Part shown: positions 1-9,022 of the stretch, one piece after another
How positions within the stretch are numbered: the stretch's first letter is position 1
Layout of the letters: each line of letters begins with the position of its first letter
NCBI GenBank assembly: GCA_020536535.1
Contig: JAHLWZ010001030.1
Span: forward strand, 1 to 27,512
Reading direction: 5' to 3'
DNA length: 27,512 nucleotides
From: Pelomyxa schiedti
Taxonomy: Eukaryota > Evosea > Pelobiontida > Pelomyxidae
Notes under the pieces: model-generated
What the model was told of the DNA's origin: nothing
The model's database searches: none
What the model saw: only the letters and a program-made list of their open reading frames with translations
Program-made: the position numbers and the translations under genes

Positions 1-1764
1 CACAAGAATTATCAGCAATATTGTCAAAGAAAACTGGCTCCGCCTTGGGGGAAACTGTGACTGTTTTAGCACGAGGAAAGGAAAAAATAAGCCTTACTCG
101 TCTGACTGTTATTGTAGGTGTCAGCTTTTCCCTTGTTTCATTTTCGTATTCCCATTCAAAATGAACCAGCAATTTCTCATATCAGTGGAAGAGAACCTAT
201 TGTTACATGTCCTGACCCATCGATTCCTGATAAAATAAGAACCGAACTCCAGTTCTGTACCACAGAGGAAGCTACTATTTCTCAGTCTTCTCACCTTCTA
301 AAGGTTCTTAGTTTCTCCTTTCTCTTTTTCCAATGTGCGCAGGAATATGTGGAAGATTCTTCTGTAAAACACATTTGTTTATTACACTGTGCCTATTTCA
401 TCAAAAACAAATCCTGGGCTCTCACGTAATACACAGCCTCCAAAAATTCCCTCATTTTTATTTTAGAGTTTTGAGCAATATTGCTGAACTTAATCTTGAC
501 AACGTATCACAATTGAGAGCTGCGGCAATGCTGTGTGAACAACTGTCCTCATTCAAGTTCCTCCAAAATATTTTTTCTACGAACCTGAACTGTCTAGGGA
601 AGCTATTTGGCTGTACAAAAAAATATTATCTCTGCGACCTGAAGAACCCCAAGTACTCCTACAAGTCTGTTTAATTTATTTAATTTTCTAGTCATATAGA
701 GACTTAGCACTTGCATTGTGGCACTCAGAGAGGACAAAAGGCAAGAACCTTCAAGTTCACTTTTTTGTTGACTTTTCTCCAATACCACAGAAAACTATGA
801 GAAAGCCTTAAGTTTATTAGATACTGTACTGGATAAAGGTACTAGATACTCGATGTCACTTCTTCCCAATGCGAGTCATCCATAACACGAGTTTAGAGTG
901 GGACAAACGATTTGAGCAAATCGAAGTGCTGGCAATGATGGTGATGTTTATTGTTCATTGTAATGCTGGCCTCACCGTTTCTAGGAAATAAACTCCATTT
1001 GGAAGGAGATAGAAACTGAAGGGTTAGAGAATAGAATACGTTTCTATGATAACCTTTTCCAGAATCGGGGCATTCATCAAGCACAATGTTTATTCTGACA
1101 TTACCAGTTATGCGCTGGAAGTTGATATCCGAATTGTTTTGACTTGGTGAGCTACACTGCCTTAATATAGTTACACTTGCCAATTTAGTGTCTAAATCTT
1201 TCTTTCAGGGATAAAGACATGACCGATGTGGTATGACCATGTTTTCACTGTGAATAGCACTCCATTTACAACACTAAAATCCATCAGGATCTCCATGTTC
1301 TGGAACCTAGTGGAGAAGAGTGCACACCTTTCCACAACCAAACAGCACATGGAGGTTGGTTAAAATAAATAATAGTCATGCATTCCACTCCCCCCACAAC
1401 TGGCCACAGCCACAACACCAAGAAAACTCACCAAATTCCAGGGGTTATGAGTGAAGACTTCACACGTGGCTATGGCCCTGTGGAATATGCCATAAAAAAT
1501 GCACAGCCAGGTGCCTATGGGGTCTTTGCTTCTGTATTCTATCAACCAACAAGGTAATTCCCACCTTCAAAATTCAACAAAAAGCCATACTTTAACCAAT
1601 CTAACCCACAATTCAGTACCAAGAATAACCCAGTGACTGTATGTGTGCATGTCTATACCAACTTTGCAAGGCCGGGTTTACAAAAAAGCACAGTTAATAC
1701 AGCAGTCCTTTGTGAGGAAAATACCAAGACCAAACTTGTTGATATCTTTATTCCGCACAACTAA
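1..1764 (+). CDS. TPR-like / DUF2135-domain protein, 3' part
   Basis: C-terminal part of a protein that starts before the window. Phase-consistent exons: 343-425, 467-556, 598-664, 692-740, 791-838, 897-940, 985-1022, 1063-1146, 1209-1230, 1288-1354, 1442-1553 and 1617-1764 (TAA). Before 343 the reading (about 3-113, 186-303) is tentative. The helical part reads TVLSNIAELNLD, EAIWLYKKILSLRPEEPQ and SYRDLALALW, the TPR-like segment typical of this family. It is followed by WDKRFEQIEVLAMM. The beta-rich end reads DIRIVLTW, TDVDLHVLEPSGEE, GGVMSEDFTRGYGPVEY and VCVHVYTNFARPG, which matches my knowledge of the DUF2135 (YfaP-like) domain, found mostly in bacteria, often after TPR-like repeats, and of unknown function. 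The intron at 741-790 appears to be GC/AG. The stop lies 87 bp from the stop of the convergent next gene. Confidence 0.82.
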
Positions 1765-1851
1765 AGTAGAAAATTACAGTGCTTTATTTTATGTTTGCAC
1801 ACTTCTTCTTTGTTGTGAACTTACACACTGGGTTCAAAAGTAGCCCCTACG

Positions 1852-2504
1852 TCACCACACCACCAGACCTCCTCTCCTTAGCCATATACTTTTGGTTGCC
1901 CAGAACTGGGCATTACACATTACACATGGTGGAGGAATGAATTCATCTTGGATCCTGTGTACAGTGGGCGTTTGTCACCTTCTCTTCACAGAAACATTTC
2001 CTGCCGCTTCTGGCACTGCGACTGCCGGTCTGCCGCTCACGAGTCGCCATTGTGGGTTGTTTGTAGCTCATGGTTTAATTGTTGTTATGTCGATCTTTCC
2101 GTTTCCAGCACAGGCAACTGGATTGAAACTAGTATTGGGTCCACACATAATGTCGGCAGGGTGCTACAAATATCTTCAAATCCCCGTCCATTTCATTCTT
2201 CAGCTAATGAGGATATGAATGGATAACTCGTGTAATGGCTACTTACCATTACAAAACAGGAAAGTGGCCAAAGGTATTGATAGCATATATGGGTGTGAAG
2301 CCCCAAAGCCAGCGATGAGGGTCTACAAAATATATGAGTTGCACCAAAGGTCCCATGGAAAAGTTACATAGCCCCTGGACACCAAAAGTGAGGGTAAAAG
2401 CAAGGCAGAAAGGATTAAGTAAAGGATTCCAGCAGCATCCATACCAAGAATTCCATAAAGAGACTTACCGGAGGGGAACAGTTTGGAAATTGTGATTTCA
2501 ACAT
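1852..2504 (-). CDS. Unknown 122-aa protein, five exons
   Basis: I do not recognise this gene. Five minus-strand exons join with consistent phases: 2504-2469, 2374-2258, 2203-2130, 2066-1979 and 1905-1852 (TGA). The first intron has a perfect gtaagt donor. Conspicuous segments are VDPHRWLWGFTPIYAINTFG (aromatic-rich), KIFVAPCRHYVWTQYYYKQP, a basic RERQTGSRSARSGRK stretch and CFCEEK. Scattered Cys and His could bind metal, but no known zinc-finger spacing is evident. No signal peptide or clear membrane segment is visible. An AATAAA-type signal on the minus strand (about 1780-1790) follows the stop. The ATG at 2504 is the first in frame after a stop, but an upstream exon is possible. The open, well-phased frames and unlike-random composition support a real gene. 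The function is unknown. Confidence 0.5.
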
Positions 2505-2797
2505 TGTCGTCAACAAAATTTTAATTAGTGTGTTGCTTTGCAACCTGTTCCATAAACCTACTCTCTCACAAACTCAACTTCAGGGTCGGCGACGCCCTGG
2601 CATAGCGTGTTCGTGGCCCGGCACATTGTAGATTCTGGATTGTGGGTGCCCAATGAACAACAACTATCCACAACGAACTGTAACCTTCGAGCGAATTAGA
2701 TTCACCAAACGCGACTGGCTCGGTCTGGTGGGAAAATTTTATTCTGCCAAGTTGGTTTTGCAAGGTCGTGAGCCACTGCTGGATTGAGGTTTGTCTC
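2505..2797. promoter_or_regulatory. Divergent intergenic region
   Basis: About 290 bp between the presumed starts of the 122-aa gene (leftward) and the LRR gene (rightward). It must hold both promoters if these starts are right. I see no TATA box or repeated motif. A reading frame open on the plus strand upstream of 2798 means the LRR start could lie further left. Confidence 0.35.
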
Positions 2798-5439
2798 ATG
2801 GGTAACACGCACAACGCTGGGCGACAGCAGCACGACTTGACATCGATGGTTGTTGATGGACAGCTCACTATTCGTGGTGTGCGCTTTTTTTTTATTATTA
2901 TTGTTTATTCTTCTTGTTTTATTACATAATAAACAAGTGCTTGTCGTGGTTCTATCACCTATTTGTTGTAGCCTACGATATTTTGTTTGGAGTGCACCTT
3001 TTGTAAAAAAACAAACAAACAAAAAAAAATCAACAAGCAAACCATATCCCAACATTGTAATGTTGAAGAACGGCAAAGCAACACCTCTGTGACACTTCTG
3101 TGCAGCAATTTCCCAACAAGAACTGGAGCAAGTCTGCACCCAAATCATTTCTAACAACTATGGAATCACAGCCCTTTGCTTGTCTGGTAGAAACCTCCAT
3201 TGGTTTTTTATGCTTGTTTTGACACATGTTAGGGTGTGTTGTTTATGAAGCTGGTGCAATATCAATTGGACGGCTTCTAGTTAACAAGGATACTGCAATG
3301 CAAATGCTTAACATTGCCGGTAAGGATTTCCATCTCTTTCTCAATGCTCACTATCACAGGGACTCAGATAGGAACAAGAGGTGCAAGGCATCTTGCTACG
3401 GCTCTATCTCTGAATAGATCCCTGTTATTCTTATGTTTATCAGGCATTCCAGTTCTCCTACCTTAGATATTAGGTTTTTCCATTTTGATGCATGCCAAGG
3501 CAATTTTATTGATGACCAAGGAATTGCGGTCCTCTTGAATAGTTTACTGAGTAATACTGTGCTACTTCATCTCGATATCAGCCGTAAATTTGGGACCCCC
3601 TAGCTCCAATAATTTTTTTTTCCAGGAAATCCTATTACTGATACTGGGTCCCAAATTCTCTCCAACTTCATTTGTTTGAATGAAGCTCTGACATCGTTTA
3701 ACTTATCTCGTAATGCCATGTCTACTTCCCAAGCTGGTGTAAGTTTTTTTTTACAGAAATAGCATTAAGTGATGACGGAATAAAAGAGATTTCCTCAGCC
3801 CTATCTCGAAACAGAACTTTTTTAAGCTTAGATCTCAGCAGTAACTTCTTTCTTCACCTTTTCGTGCTCACCTAAGAACAGGAAATGATTTTCATTCATC
3901 CGAGCTTTTAATGAACTGTGTCAATGCCCAAAATTCCCTCATTCAGCTTAATTTGAGCGGTTTTGTTGCTTATTGTAGTAATAAATTCATTCCATTGAAG
4001 GCAATCCATTTGAAGAGCGTGGCCTTCGTACAATATTGCAATGTCTAGTTGCCAACTCTACTATTTGTATTCTCTCCTTACGAGGTCAGGTTATTGTTTC
4101 CAAATTTCAAGCAAAAGTGACACATTACCAGCAACAAATATGACGGATAACAATTCCCGAGATCTTTCAGAGTTCCTTGTGAAAAACAGAAGAGTTTCTT
4201 ATCTGGATATAGGGGGTGTGTCACTTTTTTGCTGCTTCTTATTTAAACAGTATTAAGCGAATCGTCTCACTGTTGCTGGGATACAACAAATCAGTGAAGC
4301 TCTCGTGAATACCTCTGTAGTCGTTCTTAACCTCAGTGGTATCAGTCTCCTTGTCAAATAAATTCAACCTTCAAGATAGACAATCGAATTTTGGATAGTG
4401 GTGCAATCTGTATTTCTGAAGTACTTAACCGCAGGAGCAATCCAATTCACATCAATCTGAATGGTAAGACCCAATCCTTGGGCTGTTCAATACTACTACT
4501 CCTCAAGGAAACGGTATAAGTAATGTAGGAATGAATTCCTTGATCCCTGTGCTGAACCTAAACAAAAAATCAATTTCAGTCAGCTGTATCCTCCAAGATT
4601 TATATTTTTCTTAACCATTTTCAGGTAACAACATTTCGACAGTCAAATCCCAGAAATTCACTTTGAACTGCCCAAGTTTCACCCATTTTAAAAAATTCTT
4701 CTTACACCCTGTAGTAAAAGTATTCCTAGTGCGAATATTGAAAACGAATCTTCTCGTTTTTGGTGTATTTCCACCCAAATCCAAAATTCAGGTCAACGGG
4801 GAGGCTTTACCAACATTTTCTTTCTCTGAAACATTACTGCAAGCCACAGTCAATACCCTAAGTTCTATAGGGCAACAAAGCATTGAAGTTGTTTGCACAG
4901 AAAACACTCCCGACTTACGCCCAGATTCACCAGAGCCCATTCAAAATACAGAACCGCCCGTTAAACCTGAAATAGCAAATTCTGCTAACACCGCAAACAA
5001 TACCAATAATACCTCGAGTACAAACAATACAAACAGCCCTATCAGCAATTATGAAGACCCACAATCATCCGTTATCAGCAACAGCAGTGTTGAGAAAACA
5101 AACACTCCTACAACTCTTACATCCAGCTCCACAGTCACCAAACAGTCATTCAACTTTGTTGTTGAATTCAGAGGGGTGAAGCGGAAGCTTCTGCACACTG
5201 AACCAGTAACACCTACCACATGCTACAAAACCGTGATTTTGGAACAAGCCTGCATTCTGCATGGAATTTCTGTATCGCCCACCACATTCATTGAATGGTA
5301 TGACACTGACACCAACGAGTGGGTTGAGTTGCTTGACCAATACATTTCACACATGCTGGCACAACCAACATTACCACTACTTCGCTTGTGTGTCTCCAGC
5401 CCACCATCACTATCTGTAACAAACTGTGCTTCTTTTTGA
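2798..5439 (+). CDS. LRR (ribonuclease-inhibitor-type) protein, one exon per repeat, C-terminal PB1-like domain
   Basis: Exons: 2798-2876, 3106-3186, 3233-3319, 3360-3443, 3500-3583, 3626-3709, 3757-3840, 3882-3959, 4001-4084, 4132-4215, 4258-4338, 4380-4463, 4508-4585 and 4625-5439 (4711-4791 may be a further in-frame intron). About 12 leucine-rich repeats of roughly 28 residues follow the RI-like pattern, for example NPITDTGSQILSNFICLNEA and DNRILDSGAICISEVLNRR. Such repeats form curved protein-binding scaffolds, as in NLR receptors and RanGAP, but no NACHT domain is present here. After the repeats comes an Asn/Thr/Ser-rich linker and then a last domain with VVEFRGVKRKLL, IEWYDTDTNEWVELLD and LLRLCV. 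This layout resembles a PB1 or ubiquitin-like beta-grasp fold, which is an inference. The start ATG at 2798 (MGNTHNAG) is uncertain; 2846 is an alternative. The 2877-3105 intron is the longest, T-rich then A-rich. Confidence 0.78.
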
Positions 5440-5486
5440 TTTTAAAATACAACGAAACTCTTTTTTTGTTATTTTTGGGTGCTGTT
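5440..5486. other. 47-bp convergent intergenic gap
   Basis: The stops of the LRR gene and of the kinase gene face each other across 47 bp of A/T-rich sequence. No AATAAA hexamer is visible on either strand, so 3' ends probably overlap or use a variant signal. Confidence 0.5.
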
Positions 5487-7599
5487 CTAGATGCCTTGGG
5501 AATTGAGAATTTGTAGTGCACCTGATGCTGAGAGCCTCTCGTTGCATTCAGACTTGAGCATGCAAGTAAGAATCTCCGGTAGTGCGCAACTCGGCACACA
5601 AAAGTTCGCCTTGAGGGCAGGACGCCTATCACTTGTGCAATGGTCCGGGTCCACACACAGCAGTTGCCAAAAAGTAAATGCCAAGGCAAAAGAATCCGCA
5701 TTCAGGTAGGGAATGCAGACACTATACTTGTTTTGAGAACTCGCATCACGGAGCAGTGCGGAGATGTCCGGGGGAATTGAAAGGGGGTTTCCCCAAACAT
5801 CCTGCGACAGCGGTATGGTGCAAGTCATAGATTCCGTGCGTTCTGTGTCTATTGCCGTACCAAAGTCAATCAGTCTCAAATGCGGCTCATTGTAAGTCAG
5901 TTCATTGCACTGAACAACAATATTGTTGCCCTGTTATAAAAATGAGTGGAGGGCCTTGTTTTTTTTTATTTTTTAAATAAGTACTTTGATATCTCGGTGA
6001 GTAATGAAGTGTGAAGCTACGTGATGTACTGCAGATAATGCCTGTTTCAAAAGGTTACCCACAACACCTGGAGATTGGTGATCTGTACGTAGTAACCAGG
6101 AGCTTAGTGTCTCACCTGGATAAAAATTTGTTAGCAAGGGCAGAGGTGGGTGAATAGCAAGTAACCCCCATGTGGCATCACAATAATCATAGTCCGTCGA
6201 CTTGCCCAAGATTCGTACTCCGGGTAATCTAGTTTGTGTGGACATATAATAAATGACCCCGAGTGAAAAACCTGCTTTTAGTTGAATAGTCCATGAGGAT
6301 GGAAGTGTTGCAACAAAGCTGGAGATAGGGAATAAGATGTTTTTGTGAATTGGTAGGCGAGAGAGCACTGAGACTTCGCATCTAAATCTTGTGGAGGTTG
6401 GTTTTTATTTTTGGCAATGGCTTGTGCTTACTTGTTACGTATCTGGGTTGGACTTGAGATCCGGTCAGTCTGTGGTTCGAGCATTACTTTTAGGCACACT
6501 TGAAACGAAAGAGACGGATGAGATGCAGAGAAAACTGCTCCATACGCTCCACAGGAAATAAGATGGGGATCATTAAATTGAGAAATCTCCAACATGACAC
6601 AGGCTTGAAGAATCCCGGTTAACTCCCGATTTTCTGCTCTAGGTGTGTAAAAGTTCGGGACTTTAATGTTTCAGATTACCTGGAGAGTTCCAGTTGGCTT
6701 TGTAATTCCAGGACCTTTTTACGGCATTCTGGGCGTTTCAATTGATATCATTGAGACGGGAAGGAAGGGATCCCACCTTGTAGGTCCTTAGTCAGAGTAC
6801 TGATTGTTCCACGTAGTTCTTGGGTGTCTTTTGGCACTTGAATGAAAATTCACTCACTCATTTAGGAATTCATACGCGAATCAACATGATTGTTGTTAGA
6901 TTGTTTGATAGCCAACGCAGCCGCGTGTTTCCCGTCAATTGCAGAGGACAGCTTTGGATTCAGCGAAAGTGCAGAATTGAAGAAAAACAGTGCCTCTGAC
7001 GGCATTTTCAAGGCAAGCAGAGCCTCGCCCTTGTTTTTCAGAGCGTTCGCGTGCGCCGGGTTCTGCTGTAGCGCCAAATCTAAAGGTGCCAGGGCCTCGG
7101 AATGTCGCCCGAGCGAATTCAGGGCGAAACCCTTGGTGCTCAGAGCCAGGGCGTTTTTGGGGTCAATTCGAAGCGCCACGTCCAGTTCGGCCAGGGCGTC
7201 TACGAACCTGCCAAGGACAACGAATGACGCAGCTTTGTTGATGCGAGCACTCACGTGCCCCGGGTCGACGGCAAGCGCCTCGTCGAACTCGGAGATGGCG
7301 CGCTCCAAGTTGGCGGCCCCCCCGGCCAACAAGGCGGGTGTCCCATAACACGGCGCCATCGTCATCATCATCAAGGAGAAGCCTGTTTCTGAGTGGGAAT
7401 CGGCGAGGAGAGACGGGCTCCTCGGGGCATGGGCTGCCCGGCAGCTCTCCTCGAGGACCCGCGCTGCTTCGTTGTGGCGCCCAACGCGGTTCAGATGCGC
7501 CGCCTCCTTGAGGACTAGCATAGAGGGATCATAGCGCGGGGGCGAGGTAGCGCCGAGGCTGGAGGCGGGGTCGGTCGCTGTGACAGTCGCCTCGCGCAT
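5487..7599 (-). CDS. TPR - coiled-coil - protein kinase
   Basis: Six exons with consistent phases: 7599-6876, 6836-6777, 6728-6680, 6638-6432, 6387-5985 and 5930-5487, giving about 628 aa. Exon 1 (residues 1-241) carries several tandem TPRs, for example AISEFDEALAVDPGHVSARI and EALAPLDLALQQNPAHANAL. Residues 242-285 are a short coiled coil (KDLQECRKKVLELQSQLELS). The kinase domain has the glycine loop GAYGAVF at about 308-314, a candidate ATP lysine in VCLKVM at about 328, HRDIKGNN at 477-484 and LIDFG at 501-505. All core residues are present, so it is probably an active Ser/Thr kinase. The usual APE motif is replaced by GNPLSIPPDI, a layout that recalls the GGN..APEI of PINK1-like kinases. 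No signal peptide or membrane segment is visible. Exon 1 is GC-richer than the rest. Confidence 0.85.
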
Positions 7600-7725
7600 T
7601 CTCGGAAGGACACCTCGAGAACTGGGAGAAGACAGGACTGCCTTGGCTATTGAGACCGAGCTAGTTTTTCCGGACCAGCATTGTCACGAGCGCTTTCCAC
7701 AAAGACCCTGGGTCCAGGCACTTTG
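7600..7725. promoter_or_regulatory. Shared divergent promoter, kinase / Rab
   Basis: Only 126 bp separate the kinase ATG (leftward) and the Rab-like ATG (rightward), so both promoters must sit here or in the transcribed ends. I see no TATA-like element. Confidence 0.5.
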
Positions 7726-8654
7726 ATGGTGGAAAGGTTGAAATCCATAGGAATGACAACCGAGGCGACTACCCTGTTGCGCACGGGAACTACAGATGAT
7801 GGAGAGGAGGAAGGAAGAGCAGGACCTTTGACCGTCAAAGTACTGGTTGGGGGCCGGGGGGGTTCTGGAAAGACATCCTTTGTTAGGCGGGTTGTGACTG
7901 ATGCATTCAGCCCTGATTACAGACAATCTGTGGTTTGGTTCCACACCCACAGCTGTCATTAAATTTCTTGTGGTGAGGGAGTGGATTTTCACCTGCATAC
8001 AATTGACCTGCTTGGGAAAATAGTCCGAGTCCAACTTTGGGACATTGGAGGTACAAGAAACTGTTACATCTTTGAAAATGAAAAAAATCATAGGACAAGA
8101 GATCTATGGCTCCTTGAGTAGTGTATTTAACATGCAGTTTACAACAATTTTCACTTTCCCTTAGATTTGGTGCAGGAAAACTGATGGCGCATTTATTGGT
8201 TTTGACATCACCAATCCAGCATCATTTGATCAGGTGCTAGACTGGAAAAAAGTTATTGACAGAAATGTTACCCTCTCCAATGGAGAACCAATCCCGTGCT
8301 GGCTCATTGCCTTCAAGGTACTTCAGGTTTTGGTGCTAATTTTTCATCTGTTGTACAGTGTGACCTTCCCAAGGAGGACCACTGCAAAACTGCTGAAGAA
8401 CTTGACAATTGGTCAAAGGAACACAAGTTTCAGGGGTGGTAAGACCTTGTTAAATTAGATTCTTATTTTTTTTTGTTACCTGTTCCAACCAAAAAAAAAG
8501 GACATGGTGCAGTGCCAAAAAGCCATTGGGAAATGATGCTGCAGTAAATGGCCTGGTGACAAGCATTTGCAATACACTTGACTGTGAAACATCCTGTTTT
8601 ACCACACTCAACACACAGGAGGCTCCTAAGACAAGTCCATGTTGCAACTGTTGA
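7726..8654 (+). CDS. Rab-like small GTPase with variant G4 motif
   Basis: Six exons: 7726-7932, 7978-8050, 8094-8122, 8165-8317, 8359-8438 and 8501-8654, giving 231 aa. The P-loop is GRGGSGKTS (43-51). Switch I reads YRQSVGVDF, with Ser where Rabs normally have the magnesium-binding Thr. Switch II is WDIGGQE (90-96), keeping the catalytic Gln. Next comes DGAFIGFDITNPASFDQV. The G4 motif is FKCD (153-156) instead of NKxD. G5 is SAK (185-187). The tail ends SPCCNC, which fits double geranylgeranylation on C-terminal cysteines and membrane attachment. A 40-residue N-terminal extension, rich in Thr and Glu, precedes the G domain. The general look is Rab32/38-like (FxxWDIxGQE and the N-terminal extension), but assignment within the family is uncertain. 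A downstream ATG at 7753 is an alternative start. Confidence 0.85.
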
Positions 8655-9022
8655 GTTAGAAAATAATATTATATTATTTGGTGTTACAGATTCAGTCACA
8701 GGGATCTTCTAAACCAATGTTGCGGGGCTCAGATGAACAAACAGTTTCCAGTTTCCTTCAAGCACCCTGCAGGCAAACAAGCCAGATTCCAGCGCCTCCC
8801 ATAACAACCCATCTTGTGTTGGCGGCCTGCCACTTTCAAACGCGGCACGACCACCTGAGAGCGACCTTTCCCGTGCCGTTCTGGCGTCGACCTGGACGGT
8901 ATGCCATTCCAGCGAGTATTTCTGAATGAACCAGCGGAGGCACTACGAAATTCGTTTTTGACTGTGGAATGGTTTTTGATTCCTGAAGAAAGCAAAACAA
9001 GACTGTACGTGAAAAAATGTTT
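8655..9022. other. Intergenic, no gene supported
   Basis: About 370 bp between the stops of the convergent Rab-like and SIM-rich genes. Frames of 60-90 codons are open here on both strands, but none has recognisable protein features. An alternative splice of the SIM-rich gene (donor at its last codon, acceptor near 8982) would add only about a dozen residues. Confidence 0.4.

Noticed and set aside
2850-3092. Hydrophobic plus-strand frame resembling a membrane segment
   Set aside because: T-rich intron 1 of the LRR gene read as Leu/Phe/Val; it ends before the LRR acceptor and breaks the phase pattern.
3069-3105. Frame reading like part of an LRR (NTSVTLLC)
   Set aside because: It is out of frame with the next repeat with no room for an intron, whereas splicing 2876 to 3106 gives a clean phase-1 join. 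Could be a relic of a lost repeat exon.
6890-7348. 152-codon plus-strand open frame, Ala/Ser-rich
   Set aside because: Antisense of the TPR exon; composition is what high GC in the opposite strand produces.
8678-8929. Possible extra exon of the Rab-like gene
   Set aside because: The Rab-like frame already ends with a typical cysteine tail (CCNC) at 8654 and this frame shows no protein features.
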